A DNA stretch of 25,290 nt from Candidatus Competibacteraceae bacterium (GTDB lineage: Bacteria > Pseudomonadota > Gammaproteobacteria > Competibacterales > Competibacteraceae): assembly GCA_012032855.1 (NCBI GenBank), contig JAAUQA010000003.1, positions 1 through 25,290 on the forward strand. Direction: 5' to 3'. The notes below the pieces were generated by a model. The model did no database searches. It was not told the DNA's origin and saw nothing but the letters and a program-made list of their open reading frames with translations. How positions within the stretch are numbered: the first letter of the stretch is position 1; each line of letters begins with the position of its first letter. Positions 1 through 9,096 of the stretch are shown here, in pieces. A program made the position numbers and the translations under genes.

Positions 1-2152
1 GCGCCGACGGGAGGGTCGGCGCGCGCCAGGACCAACGCCCGGCCGTCTTCGGTTTTCTTGATGATTGCCCGGGGTATGCCAAATGAACTTCATCGGCGCT
101 ATGACGTAAAAAATAGTCATCGCTGAAGCCGGCCCACAATTGCTTAGTCTGGTGCCTGTCAACGCCTTGGGCGATTAAACGGGACAGCGCTTGGGACTGA
201 ATTTCGGCAATCAATTCCTGTTTATCGATCGGATTATCCAGATCCCGGCGTAGCGCCCGTCGGGTTGCGTCGTATAGTTTCAACAACAAAGAAGCGCGCC
301 AACTGCTCCAGAGTTTGGGATTGGTCGCCCGGATATCCGCTACGGTGAACACATATAGATAATCCAAATGGCGTTGATCACCGACAAATTGAGCGAATTC
401 CCGGATAATGGCTGGGTCATCAATATCCCTTTTTTGCGCCGTCAAGGACATCGCGAGATGATTGCGTACCAACCACACGACTAGGCCGGTGTCGACTTGG
501 CTCAAACCGTGCCGACGACAAAATTTTCTGACATCCTGTCCGCCTAGTTCAGAATGATCGCCGCCTCGGCCCTTGGCGATGTCATGATACAGCGCCGCGA
601 TGTAAAGCAATGCCTGACGGGGCAGTCTGCGCATAATAGCGCCTACGTGCGGGAGTTCCTGAGCGTACTCGGGCAGGTAAGAGCGGCGCAGATTGCGTAC
701 CACGAACAAAATGTGCTGATCTACAGTGTAGGCGTGGAATAAATCGTATTGCATCCGGCCCACGATTTGGGCGAATTCGGGTAGATACGCGCCTAATACT
801 CCGTAGTAGTTCATGCGGCGCAACTGCTGGGTAACGCCGCGATACTGACGGAGGATTTTCATGAATAAGGACTGGGCACGCACGTCGTTACGAAAACGTT
901 CGTCAATTACATGCTGATGAGTGCGGATTAAGCGAATAGTGGCAGCACGAATGCCGTTCAGTTCCGGGTGTTTTTGTAACAACAGGAATACTTCCAGCAA
1001 GGAACAAGGATAACGCACGAAAATGTCGCTGCGGGTTACTTCCAAGAATCCTTTGCGGGCCTGGAAGCGGTTATTGATGAGCACCGGCTCGCCGTGATCA
1101 TCGGCCCACAGGATTGCTTCCTCGAACAGCTGTAACAAGATTTCATTCAATCGGCTCAACGCCATCACCGTGCGGTAATAGCGCTGCATGAACTGCTCGA
1201 CGGCTAAATTGGAGTTATCATCTTGATACCCGAACTGATGGGCTAATTGACGTTGGTAATCAAACAACACCAAATCTTCTCGGCGACTGTTCAACACGTG
1301 CAGCGCGAAGCGCACTTGCCAGAGAAAGCTTTGGCACTCCATTAACTCCATGTATTCCTGACTGGAGAGAAAATCGTGATCGACCAGATCGTGTAAGGTT
1401 GCGGCGGCAAAATGTCGTTTGGCTACCCAACCGATCATCTGCAGATCGCGTAACCCGCCCGGGCTTTCCTTGACGTTGGGTTCCAAGTTATATGCCGTGC
1501 CCTGGAATTTTCGGTAACGATCAGCCTGTTCTTCCTTCTTGGCACGAAAGAACGCACCCTCGGTCCACAGCGCTTTCGGCCCTGTTACTTGCCTCATACG
1601 TTCGAACAGCCCGGTATCGCCGGTCAATAACCGCGCCTCGGTGAGACTGGTCATCACACTGATATCGGCGCCGGCTTCACGCACGCAGTCCTCTAGGCTG
1701 CGGACACTTTGCGCCACTTCCAAACCGATGTCCCAGAGGAAAGCGAGAAAGCTTTCCACAGCCTCCCGATAGCGGTCCAGGTCATCTGTTTCCAGCAAGA
1801 TCATAATGTCTACGTCCGAATGCGGATGCAGTTCACCTCGTCCATAACCACCGACAGCGACCAGCGCTACTTGCGGGTCTTCCGCTGCAAAAAAACGGGG
1901 CCAAATATGCTGTAGTAGGCAATCGATCAGCCAGGCCCGAGCCGGAACCAGTGCGGTTGCCGGAACACCTGCGTAGAACTTTTCCTTGAGCACTTCGTCG
2001 CCTTGCTTAAGCGCGGTACGAAAAATGCCCAGCGTGGAATTCTCCTGCAACTGTTGGGCAAAGCCGGCAGGATCGAACAGTTCACTGCGATCGAAACCTT
2101 CGCGCTGACCAAATTGGGATGTTTGAGCCGCTTGGGGGTTGAACATGAGCAT
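1..2152 (-). CDS. glnD: GlnD, bifunctional uridylyltransferase/uridylyl-removing enzyme (3' end beyond window, frameshift near its left edge)
   Basis: GlnD uridylylates and deuridylylates PII proteins according to glutamine level and so controls nitrogen assimilation in the cytoplasm. About 710 codons are visible; the family is about 890 residues, so the C-terminal ACT domains lie outside the window. The nucleotidyltransferase motif GGYGRGELHPHSDVDIMIL is at about residues 101-119, with the metal-binding Asp pair D113 and D115. An HD-type hydrolase motif (YHDIAKGRGGDH) is near residue 520-530. The frame is open from the ATG at 2152 (alternative ATG at 2146) down to about position 85. There two apparent one-base insertions (about 81-83 and 71-74) move the reading frame; the next stretch, reading RAIIKKTEDGRALVLARADPP, continues the family pattern in another frame. 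It lies 30 nt downstream of map, probably in one operon. Identity is certain; the shift is probably sequence error. Confidence 0.93.
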   Translation of the reverse strand, partial: MLMFNPQAAQTSQFGQREGFDRSELFDPAGFAQQLQENSTLGIFRTALKQGDEVLKEKFYAGVPATALVPARAWLIDCLLQHIWPRFFAAEDPQVALVAVGGYGRGELHPHSDVDIMILLETDDLDRYREAVESFLAFLWDIGLEVAQSVRSLEDCVREAGADISVMTSLTEARLLTGDTGLFERMRQVTGPKALWTEGAFFRAKKEEQADRYRKFQGTAYNLEPNVKESPGGLRDLQMIGWVAKRHFAAATLHDLVDHDFLSSQEYMELMECQSFLWQVRFALHVLNSRREDLVLFDYQRQLAHQFGYQDDNSNLAVEQFMQRYYRTVMALSRLNEILLQLFEEAILWADDHGEPVLINNRFQARKGFLEVTRSDIFVRYPCSLLEVFLLLQKHPELNGIRAATIRLIRTHQHVIDERFRNDVRAQSLFMKILRQYRGVTQQLRRMNYYGVLGAYLPEFAQIVGRMQYDLFHAYTVDQHILFVVRNLRRSYLPEYAQELPHVGAIMRRLPRQALLYIAALYHDIAKGRGGDHSELGGQDVRKFCRRHGLSQVDTGLVVWLVRNHLAMSLTAQKRDIDDPAIIREFAQFVGDQRHLDYLYVFTVADIRATNPKLWSSWRASLLLKLYDATRRALRRDLDNPIDKQELIAEIQSQALSRLIAQGVDRHQTKQLWAGFSDDYFLRHSADEVHLAYPGQSSRKPKTAGRWSWRAPTLPSA

Positions 2153-2182
2153 GGGCTGTATCAACTGAAAGCAAATGGACTG

Positions 2183-2950
2183 TTACGGGGGATCGCCGGG
2201 TCGTATGGTGAGAATTTCGACGCCTATTTCAGTAACCAATACGGTGTGTTCCCATTGTGCGGAAACGCTGTGATCTTTGGTCACCACCGTCCAGCCATCC
2301 GGGAGCAGTTTGACAAACCGTTTGCCGGCATTAACCATCGGTTCGATAGTAAATGTCATGCCGGGCGTTAATTCTATACCTTCTCCGCGATTACCGTAGT
2401 GCAACACTTGAGGTTCTTCGTGGAATTGCTGTCCGATACCGTGGCCGCAATATTCTCGGACTATGGAACAATTGTTCGCTTCCGCGTGTCTTTGTATCGC
2501 GTAGCCGACATCGCCTAACCGCGTTCCCGGTTTCACCTCGGCAATGCCGATCTTCAGGCATTCGTAAGCGATCTGAGTCACGCGCCGCGCCGCGACCGGC
2601 GGCTCACCTATGAAGAACATCTTGCTGGTATCGCCGTGGTAACCGTCCTTAATAACCGTTACATCAAGGTTCATCACATCGCCGCGTTTCAAGCGCTTTT
2701 TGCCGGGAATGCCATGACAAACCACGTGATTAACCGAAGTGCAGATGGATTTCGGAAATCCCCGATAATTCAGGGGAGCCGGTGTGGCGTTTTGCTCATT
2801 GACGATATATTCGTGGCAAATGCGGTCCAATTCTTCAGTGGTCACGCCCTCGCGAACATGCGGGCGGATCATATGTAAAACGTCGGCGGCGAGCCGACCG
2901 GCTATACGCATTTTTTCGATGGCTTCGGGCGTCTTGATCGTAATACTCAT
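2183..2950 (-). CDS. map: Methionine aminopeptidase type I
   Basis: This cytoplasmic metalloenzyme removes the initiator methionine from nascent proteins. The 255-residue product matches the family length. The metal ligands and active-site residues are all present: H79 (VVCHGIP), D96 (NLDVT), D107 (HGDTS), H170 (GHGIG), E203 (TIEPM) and E234 (QWEHT). I start at 2950 (MSITIKTPEAIEKM), which aligns with the E. coli N-terminus; an in-frame ATG at 2974 would add eight residues. Neither start has a strong Shine-Dalgarno. It is divergent from rpsB, as in E. coli, and is followed by glnD. Confidence 0.96.
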   Translation of the reverse strand: MSITIKTPEAIEKMRIAGRLAADVLHMIRPHVREGVTTEELDRICHEYIVNEQNATPAPLNYRGFPKSICTSVNHVVCHGIPGKKRLKRGDVMNLDVTVIKDGYHGDTSKMFFIGEPPVAARRVTQIAYECLKIGIAEVKPGTRLGDVGYAIQRHAEANNCSIVREYCGHGIGQQFHEEPQVLHYGNRGEGIELTPGMTFTIEPMVNAGKRFVKLLPDGWTVVTKDHSVSAQWEHTVLVTEIGVEILTIRPGDPP

Positions 2951-3000
2951 TGAGGCAAAGTCTGTAACCAACATTAGCTAAGGATGAGGCGCTTCAAATT

Positions 3001-3032
3001 CCCTGTCCGTGTCGTCAGATAACCTGACAGGG
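3001..3032. repeat. Nested inverted repeats between map and rpsB
   Basis: CCCTGTC (3001-3007) is complementary to GACAGGG (3026-3032). Inside it GTCAG (3014-3018) and CTGAC (3024-3028) flank a 5-nt spacer. The two hairpins share bases and so are mutually exclusive. The element sits upstream of the rpsB -35 box and in the presumed map leader. It could be an operator or a map-mRNA hairpin; the sequence does not decide. Confidence 0.4.
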
Positions 3033-3044
3033 TTAATAGTTCAT

Positions 3045-3074
3045 TTGGTGTTAACGCCGGATTCATGGTATAAA
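3045..3074 (+). promoter_or_regulatory. rpsB-tsf sigma-70 promoter
   Basis: TTGGTG (3045-3050) and TATAAA (3069-3074) are separated by 18 bp. A G/C-rich discriminator (GCGCGCGCC) follows directly, as expected for stringently controlled ribosomal promoters. The conserved rpsB promoter described in gammaproteobacteria has the same TATAAA box followed by a GC-rich stretch. Transcription would begin near 3080, giving a leader of about 115 nt. Confidence 0.75.
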
Positions 3075-3120
3075 GCGCGCGCCTATTAAGCAAATTTCAT
3101 CTAATTCTCACACGTGTCGG

Positions 3121-3190
3121 CACATACAGCCGGGTGCCCGAAAGGGTTGCTGTATGGGACGCGTGGAGGCCCAACCCGCTACAGGAGTCT
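3121..3190 (+). promoter_or_regulatory. rpsB mRNA leader, probable S2 autoregulatory pseudoknot
   Basis: ATACAGC (3124-3130) pairs with GCTGTAT (3149-3155), and inside this CCC-GAAA-GGG (3137-3146) forms a GNRA-capped stem. The 5' bulge CGGGT (3131-3135) is perfectly complementary to ACCCG (3174-3178), just upstream of the Shine-Dalgarno CAGGAGT (3182-3188), which makes a pseudoknot that could gate ribosome binding. S2-mediated autogenous control of rpsB-tsf through the 5' UTR is established for E. coli; that this RNA binds S2 is inference from structure and position. Confidence 0.7.
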
Positions 3191-3196
3191 TTAGAT

Positions 3197-3967
3197 ATGA
3201 CAGTATCCATGCGCCAGATGCTGGAGGCCGGTGTTCATTTCGGCCACCAGACCCGCTACTGGAATCCCAAAATGGCCCCCTATATATTTGGGGCGCGCAG
3301 TAAAATTCACATCGTTAACCTCGAAAGAACTTTGCCCCTGTACAACGAGGCGATGAACTTCCTCGGCAAACTGGCCAGCAAGGGCGGCAAGATTCTGTTC
3401 GTAGGAACCAAGCGACCTGCCCGCGAACCGACAGCTGCTGCCGCCATTCGTTGCAATATGCCGTATGTCAACCACCGCTGGTTGGGCGGCATGTTGACCA
3501 ATTTCAAAACCGTGCGGCAATCCATCAAACGATTAAAAGATTTGGAAGCCATGTCGGAAGACGGTTCTTTTGATCGCCTGTCCAAAAAAGAAGTTATTGT
3601 GCTGCGACGCGAGATGGACAAGCTTGAGCGCAGCCTGGGCGGCATTAAAGGCATGGCCGGTCTGCCGGATGCGCTATTCGTGGTGGATGTAGGGCATGAA
3701 AAAATCGCGGTGCAAGAGGCCCGGAAATTAGGTATTCCGATTATCGGGGTCGTCGATACCAATAACTCACCGGACGAGGTTGATTATGTCATTCCCGGTA
3801 ATGATGATGCGATCCGCGCCATCTCCTTGTATCTGGAAGGTGCAGCTACAGCGGTGAGCGAAGGCCGTTCCGCCGTCCCCCTGCCGGTAGGCGATGAAGA
3901 TTTTGTAGAGGTGCAGGAAATACCTGCAAAAGCTCCTGACAACGAAGAACCTCAATTGGCCGAGTAA
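3197..3967 (+). CDS. rpsB: 30S ribosomal protein S2
   Basis: S2 is a late-assembling 30S subunit protein. The product is 256 residues (E. coli 241). Characteristic segments are [21 protein letters not shown] at the N-terminus, [43 protein letters not shown], and [16 protein letters not shown]. The ATG at 3197 has a good Shine-Dalgarno (CAGGAGT, 3182-3188); the frame is open 63 nt further upstream, but that stretch is the structured leader, not coding. The C-terminus carries an acidic tail rich in Glu and Asp. It is co-transcribed with tsf 48 nt downstream and is probably autoregulated through the leader. Confidence 0.98.
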   Translation: MTVSMRQMLEAGVHFGHQTRYWNPKMAPYIFGARSKIHIVNLERTLPLYNEAMNFLGKLASKGGKILFVGTKRPAREPTAAAAIRCNMPYVNHRWLGGMLTNFKTVRQSIKRLKDLEAMSEDGSFDRLSKKEVIVLRREMDKLERSLGGIKGMAGLPDALFVVDVGHEKIAVQEARKLGIPIIGVVDTNNSPDEVDYVIPGNDDAIRAISLYLEGAATAVSEGRSAVPLPVGDEDFVEVQEIPAKAPDNEEPQLAE

Positions 3968-4015
3968 CGTATCGTTACAGCCTAACGTTTTGAAGAAGAG
4001 TAGAGGATAGTGAAG

Positions 4016-4903
4016 ATGGCAGAGATTACCGCAGCGCTCGTCAAAGAACTACGTGAGCGCACCGGCTCCGGCATGATGGAATGTAAAAAAGCCTTGCAGG
4101 AAGCCGGCGGCGATATCGAGGCCGCCGTGGAACTCATGCGCAAGACCGGTCAGGCTAAAGCTGCCAAAAAGGCCGGTCGTGTTGCCGCTGAGGGACTGGT
4201 AGTCATTCGCCACTCAGCTGATGACAAGACCGTGGCTTTAGTGGAAATCAATAGTGAGACTGATTTTGTCAGCAAACGGCAAGAGTTTCAGGATTTTGCT
4301 GCGGCAGTCGCCGACCTGGTATTAGCGAGCCGCCCCACTGATATCAATGAATTATTGGCTTTGCCGCTGGACGGGGAGCAGAGTGTCGATCAGGTCCGCC
4401 AAGACTTGGTCGCCAAGATCGGCGAAAATATCCAAGTTCGGCGATTCAGTGTGATCACTACGAATCAAGGGGTGCTAAACAGCTATCTGCATCATGGCGG
4501 TCGCATCGGTGCTGTGGTGGAATTGCGGGGCGGCACTCCTGAATTAGCCAAAGACATCGCTATGCATGTGGCGGCTAGCCGCCCGCTGTGTATCAACGCG
4601 GAACAAGTTCCTACCGAGTTGTTGGCCAAAGAGCGGGAAATATATACGGCGCAGGCCGCAGAAAGTGGTAAACCTGCGAACATCATTGAAAAAATGGTGG
4701 ATGGTAGGCTGCGCAAATATTTGGCGGAAGTCACGCTGGTGGGACAAGCCTTCGTCAAGGATCCTGAGCAAAGCATTGAGCAATTGCTTAAGCCTGCCAA
4801 GGCTGAGGTTTTGGGATTCCAACGTTTTGAATTAGGCGAAGGTCTGGAGAAAAAGGCCGATAATTTCGCTGAGGAAGTCATGTCCCAAGTCCGGGGCGAT
4901 TGA
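4016..4903 (+). CDS. tsf: Elongation factor Ts
   Basis: EF-Ts exchanges GDP for GTP on EF-Tu. The product is 295 residues (E. coli 283). The N-terminal UBA-like domain reads [20 protein letters not shown], and the EF-Tu-contacting TDFV motif is at about residues 82-85. The core repeats and the ending [12 protein letters not shown] are typical. I start at ATG 4016, nine nt after AGAGG (4002-4006); a GTG at 4010 in frame would add two residues. It directly follows rpsB as in most bacteria. Confidence 0.98.
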   Translation: MAEITAALVKELRERTGSGMMECKKALQEAGGDIEAAVELMRKTGQAKAAKKAGRVAAEGLVVIRHSADDKTVALVEINSETDFVSKRQEFQDFAAAVADLVLASRPTDINELLALPLDGEQSVDQVRQDLVAKIGENIQVRRFSVITTNQGVLNSYLHHGGRIGAVVELRGGTPELAKDIAMHVAASRPLCINAEQVPTELLAKEREIYTAQAAESGKPANIIEKMVDGRLRKYLAEVTLVGQAFVKDPEQSIEQLLKPAKAEVLGFQRFELGEGLEKKADNFAEEVMSQVRGD

Positions 4904-4920
4904 TCCTCCCACCGTTCACC

Positions 4921-4953
4921 GCCATCGGTCACGTCGACGACAGTGCCGATGGC
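4921..4953 (+). other. Stable hairpin between tsf and pyrH
   Basis: GCCATCGG (4921-4928) and CCGATGGC (4946-4953) form a perfect 8-bp stem with a 17-nt loop in the 92-nt tsf-pyrH gap. No T-run follows, so it is not a canonical intrinsic terminator. It may partly attenuate or process the message between the abundant rpsB-tsf transcript and the less abundant pyrH genes, as other bacteria do; this is inference. Confidence 0.4.
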
Positions 4954-4995
4954 AACTAGACATCGCTAATGTATTAACCAACGCGATCAGATTTC

Positions 4996-5723
4996 ATGCA
5001 GGACTCAAAACCGATTTTCAAACGGATTCTGCTCAAACTCAGCGGTGAAGCGCTGATGGGAGAGAGCGAGTACGGTACATCGACCCCAAAGTAATCAATC
5101 GCATCGCAGCCGAAATCAGTGAGCTAAACCGTTTGCAGATGCAGATCGGTATTGTGATCGGAGGTGGCAATTTATTTCGCGGTGCAGGTCTGGCCGAAGC
5201 CGGTATGGATCGGGTGACAGCTGACCATATGGGGATGCTGGCGACCGTGATGAATTCGCTGGCACTGCAGGATGCGTTGGAACGGCAAGGCATTTTTGCC
5301 CGGGTCATGTCGGCTATTCGCATCAACGAAGTTTGCGAAGACTATCTGCGCCGTCGGGCGATTCGACACTTGGAAAAAGGTCGAGTAGTCATTTTCGCTG
5401 CCGGAACCGGCAACCCATTCTTCACCACCGACTCTGCCGCTAGCCTGCGCTCGATTGAAATCAACGCCGAAGTGGTGCTCAAGGGCACTAAAGTGGATGG
5501 CATTTATTCCGCTGATCCGGTCAAAGTACCAGACGCTCAGCGCTATGAACAGTTAACCTATGATGAGGCATTGCAACGCAAGCTCCAGGTTATGGATGCT
5601 ACCGCGCTGGTCTTGTGCCGTGAACATGGCATACCAATCAAAGTATTTAATATCAATCGGTGCGGAGACTTGATGCGTATTGTGTGCGGAGAGAATGTCG
5701 GTACAACCGTGGTGAAAGGGTAA
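4996..5723 (+). CDS. pyrH: UMP kinase (frameshift near codon 28)
   Basis: PyrH phosphorylates UMP to UDP and is essential. The N-terminus [27 protein letters not shown] begins at ATG 4996. At 5077-5079 the frame changes (two extra bases, AC, or one missing base), and from ATC at 5079 it continues as [16 protein letters not shown] and [20 protein letters not shown]. Downstream motifs include [41 protein letters not shown] and [10 protein letters not shown]. The combined product, about 242 residues, matches the family length (241). Read literally, the first frame stops after 33 codons. frr starts 6 nt after the stop. The shift is more likely sequence error than inactivation, since the rest is perfectly conserved. 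Confidence 0.93.
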
Positions 5724-5729
5724 CGCGAT

Positions 5730-6287
5730 ATGATTGAAGACATCAAGCAAGATGCCGCCTCACGGATGGCGAAAAGCATCGAAAGCCTTAGGCATGAATT
5801 GCAAAAACTCCGGACTGGCCGCGCCCATGCCAGTTTGCTGGATCATATTACCGTCAACTATTACGGCTCTGACGTTCCCTTGAGTCAGGTCGCTTCCATT
5901 TCGGTGGGTGACGCGCGCACCTTGGTCATATCGCCTTGGGAAAAGAATATGACCGGTCCGATTGAGAAGGCGATTTTGACCTCCGATTTAGGCTTGAATC
6001 CAACCACAGCGGGCACTGTCATGCGCATTCCCCTGCCACCACTGACCGAGGAACGACGTCGGGATATGGTCAAAATAGTGCGCCATGAGGGAGAAGGGGC
6101 GCGAGTGGCGATCCGTAATATCCGCCGCGATGCCAATGCCGATCTCAAAGATCTGCTTAAGGAGAAAGTCACGACCGAGGACGAAGAACGACGCGCTCAG
6201 GATGCTATCCAGAAACTGACCGACAAATACGTGAGTGAGGTTGACAAGCTATTAGAAACCAAGGAAGCGGAATTGCTGGAAATTTGA
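5730..6287 (+). CDS. frr: Ribosome recycling factor
   Basis: RRF splits post-termination ribosomes together with EF-G. The product is 185 residues, identical in length to E. coli RRF. Signature segments are [38 protein letters not shown] and [12 protein letters not shown]. The ATG at 5730 follows AAAGGG (5715-5720). It is intact, lies between pyrH and uppS as in most gammaproteobacteria, and its stop overlaps the ribosome-binding region of uppS. Confidence 0.98.
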   Translation: MIEDIKQDAASRMAKSIESLRHELQKLRTGRAHASLLDHITVNYYGSDVPLSQVASISVGDARTLVISPWEKNMTGPIEKAILTSDLGLNPTTAGTVMRIPLPPLTEERRRDMVKIVRHEGEGARVAIRNIRRDANADLKDLLKEKVTTEDEERRAQDAIQKLTDKYVSEVDKLLETKEAELLEI

Positions 6288-6291
6288 GGTA

Positions 6292-7053
6292 ATGATTTTT
6301 TCTGCAGCCTCTGATCCAGAGTCACGCATACCTCGGCATGTGGCGATTGTCATGGATGGCAACGGGCGTTGGGCCAAGCGACGGCTGTTGCCAAGGCCGG
6401 CCGGGCACCGTGAGGGCGCCAAAGCGGTCAGACGGGTCGCTAAAGCCTGTCAAGAGCAGGCAGTGCAAGTGCTAACCCTTTTTGCTTTCAGCAGTGAGAA
6501 TTGGCAACGTCCCGCCACCGAAGTCAATTTTTTAATGGAATTGTTTCTCACCACCCTGCGCACGGAAGTGAGACGACTGCAGGAAAACAACATCCAGATC
6601 CGCTTCATCGGTGAGCGCAGCGCATTTAACCAAGAGTTGCAAGTGCTGATGCGTGAGGCCGAAACGAAGACAGCGGCCAATACCGGATTAGTCCTGGTTA
6701 TAGCGGCCAACTATGGCGGTCGCTGGGATATCCTGCAAGCCGCTCGCCAGTTAGCTCAGGAAGCAGCGACGGGTGAACTGGATCCGCAAATAATCACCTG
6801 CGAACACGTTCAACAACGCCTTTGTTTACATGATTTGCCCGAACCTGACCTGTTTATCCGTACCGGTGGCGAACAGCGCATCAGTAATTTCCTGCTCTGG
6901 CAATTGGCATATACCGAGTTTTATTTCACCGATCAACTGTGGCCCGATTTCGATATCCACTCCCTGGACGAGGCATTGTCGGCGTTTGCCCAACGGCAAC
7001 GGCGATTCGGTCGAACCGATGAGCAGGTGGCGGGATTAGATAGCAGTGCTTAA
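6292..7053 (+). CDS. uppS: Undecaprenyl diphosphate synthase
   Basis: This cis-prenyltransferase makes the C55 lipid carrier for peptidoglycan and O-antigen by adding isopentenyl diphosphate to farnesyl diphosphate. The product is 253 residues (E. coli 253). The catalytic MDGNGRWAK motif (D22) is followed by FAFSSENWQRP, NYGGRWDI, and RTGGEQRISNFLLWQ with the typical ending AYTEFYFTDQLWPDF. GAGGT immediately before ATG 6292 overlaps the end of frr. The last 8 nt overlap the cdsA start, so translational coupling is likely. Intact. Confidence 0.98.
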   Translation: MIFSAASDPESRIPRHVAIVMDGNGRWAKRRLLPRPAGHREGAKAVRRVAKACQEQAVQVLTLFAFSSENWQRPATEVNFLMELFLTTLRTEVRRLQENNIQIRFIGERSAFNQELQVLMREAETKTAANTGLVLVIAANYGGRWDILQAARQLAQEAATGELDPQIITCEHVQQRLCLHDLPEPDLFIRTGGEQRISNFLLWQLAYTEFYFTDQLWPDFDIHSLDEALSAFAQRQRRFGRTDEQVAGLDSSA

Positions 7054-7864
7054 ACAACGGATCGTTACCGGAACGATACTAGGTTCTATGGCCGCATGGG
7101 GTATTTTAACCCTACCTACAGTTTGGTTCGGGGTGGCTTTGTTGTTGATTATCCTCCTGGGCGCCTGGGAGTGGGGCGGCATGTTGGGGCTTTCAGGGCC
7201 AATTGCCCGCATGGGGTATTGCGCTGTAATACTGGTGATGACAGTGTTGGTGTGGCCGATACTGGAAAATCAATCGTTTATCTGGCTAATCCTGGCATTC
7301 GCCGCACTGTACTGGTGTTATGTACTCGCTTGGCTATGGCGCTATACGAGCGCTCCCCAACAACGCAATCCACGTTTGCTGTGGGGCGCAGCCGGTATCA
7401 TGACCTTGGTAACTCCCTGGGTCGCCTTGATGTACTTACACGGTGCGGCGTTGTTTGGTCCAGCCTATGTGCTATTCCTGATGATGTTGATCTGGCTCGC
7501 TGACAGCGGCGCTTATTTTGCCGGGCGACGCTGGGGCCGACGTAAATTGGCGCCCCGCATCAGTCCGGGCAAAACCTGGGAGGGTGCGATAGGCGCGCTG
7601 GTCACGACCTTGTTGTTTGCCGCATTGGGTGCTACGACTCTCGGACTAACGGGAATCCAATGGGTTTTACTGATCTTTATCGGTGTGGTAGCGGTTCTGT
7701 TTTCCATTGTCGGCGATTTATTCGAGAGTATGATTAAACGCCAACATGAGGTTAAAGACAGCGGTTCCTTGCTGCCGGGACATGGAGGCGTATTAGATCG
7801 CATAGACAGTTTGACGGCCGCCGCTCCGGTTTTTTTGCTGGGCGTGCAGGGGTTGCTGCGATGA
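7046..7864 (+). CDS. cdsA: Phosphatidate cytidylyltransferase (CDP-diglyceride synthase)
   Basis: CdsA makes CDP-diacylglycerol from phosphatidate and CTP in the inner membrane, the branch point of phospholipid synthesis. The product has 272 residues and many hydrophobic segments (about eight predicted by eye). The family signature is present near the C-terminus as [19 protein letters not shown] followed by [10 protein letters not shown]. The GTG start at 7046 overlaps uppS by 8 nt and gives [11 protein letters not shown], which aligns with the E. coli N-terminus. Intact. Confidence 0.96.
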   Translation: MLKQRIVTGTILGSMAAWGILTLPTVWFGVALLLIILLGAWEWGGMLGLSGPIARMGYCAVILVMTVLVWPILENQSFIWLILAFAALYWCYVLAWLWRYTSAPQQRNPRLLWGAAGIMTLVTPWVALMYLHGAALFGPAYVLFLMMLIWLADSGAYFAGRRWGRRKLAPRISPGKTWEGAIGALVTTLLFAALGATTLGLTGIQWVLLIFIGVVAVLFSIVGDLFESMIKRQHEVKDSGSLLPGHGGVLDRIDSLTAAAPVFLLGVQGLLR

Positions 7865-7904
7865 TCTGGTTAAGAACCGATTGCCGACGGCGAGAGGGGT
7901 AGCG

Positions 7905-9096
7905 ATGATCGGTGTCAGTATCCTGGGTTCAACCGGTTCCATCGGTGTAAGCACTCTAGCCGTATTGCAGCAGCAACGCAGTCGGTTCCAAGTGGTCGCT
8001 TTAAGTGCGCAACACCGGGTCGAGGAGTTGTATCAGCAGTGCTTGGAATGGTCGCCTCTGTATGCGGTTGTCGGTGACGCGGATGCGGCTCAGCGCCTGG
8101 ACGACCGATTGCGCGCCAGCGGTCGCTCGACTCAAGTGTTAAGCGGTGAAGACGGTTTGCGACAGATTGCCGCTTTGCCGCAAGCACAGTATGTCATGGC
8201 GGCTATCGTGGGCGCAGCCGGGCTGTTACCGACGCTCGAAGCAGTACGGGCCGGCAAACGGGTATTATTGGCCAACAAAGAAGCGCTGGTGTTAGCCGGC
8301 CGGCTGTTCATGGATGCCGTCCGGCGCCACGGTGCCACCTTGTTGCCGATCGATAGCGAACATAATGCCGTTTTCCAGTGTCTTCCGGCGGATTATTCAG
8401 TCGGACTCGCCGAGGTGGGCGTTACCCGAATCTTATTAACCGGATCAGGCGGACCTTTCAGAGAAACTCCATTAGTGCAATTGACCACGGTGACCCCGGA
8501 ACAAGCCTGCGCGCATCCGAACTGGAGTATGGGGCGAAAAATTTCGGTGGACTCGGCGACAATGATGAATAAGGGCTTGGAAGCAATTGAAGCCCATTGG
8601 CTATTCGACGCCGAACCGGAACAGATTCAAGTGGTCGTACATCCGCAAAGCATCATTCATTCGCTGGTCGAATATGCGGATGGTTCGCTGTTGGCCCAAC
8701 TCAGTAATCCGGATATGCGGGTTCCCATCGCGCATGCCATGGCTTGGCCGAAACGCATGACTTCGGGAGTAGCCTCGCTCGATTTGTTCCGGATTGGCAG
8801 ATTAGACTTTCAACCGCCCGATTACGCGCGTTTCCCCTGCCTACGGTTGGCTTTTGCCGGCGTTGGAGCGGGGCGGTGACGGCAGCTGCCGCACTGAATG
8901 CGCCAATGAAGTAGCAGTACACGCTTTTCTGGAGCGGCACCTACCCTTTACCGCAATTGCGGAGGTCATTGAGCATACCTTGGAACGCACCACTATTCAG
9001 GAAGTTACTGCCTTACAAACCGTGCTGGACAGTGATCACCAGGCGCGTCAGATCGCCGGTGAGAGGATCAGCGCGCTGGCTGCGGAGGCGCAATGA
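7905..9096 (+). CDS. dxr: 1-deoxy-D-xylulose 5-phosphate reductoisomerase (three clustered frameshifts)
   Basis: Dxr converts DXP to MEP with NADPH, the first committed step of isoprenoid synthesis that feeds UppS. The NADPH-binding GSTGSIG is at the N-terminus; the metal-binding region reads [12 protein letters not shown], and [19 protein letters not shown] and [17 protein letters not shown] are the substrate region. I start at ATG 7905 after AGAGGGG (7893-7899). Three indels fall within about 45 nt: an extra G near 8859-8860, an extra G at 8878, and a missing G near 8901-8903. Correcting them restores [27 protein letters not shown], and then an uninterrupted C-terminus to the stop at 9094-9096. 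Corrected length is about 397 residues (E. coli 398). The stop overlaps the rseP ATG (ATGA). Confidence 0.93.

Noticed and set aside
4492..4932. 146-codon minus-strand frame over tsf
   Set aside because: Antisense shadow of a highly conserved gene, with low-complexity Ser/Pro/Thr composition typical of shadow frames.
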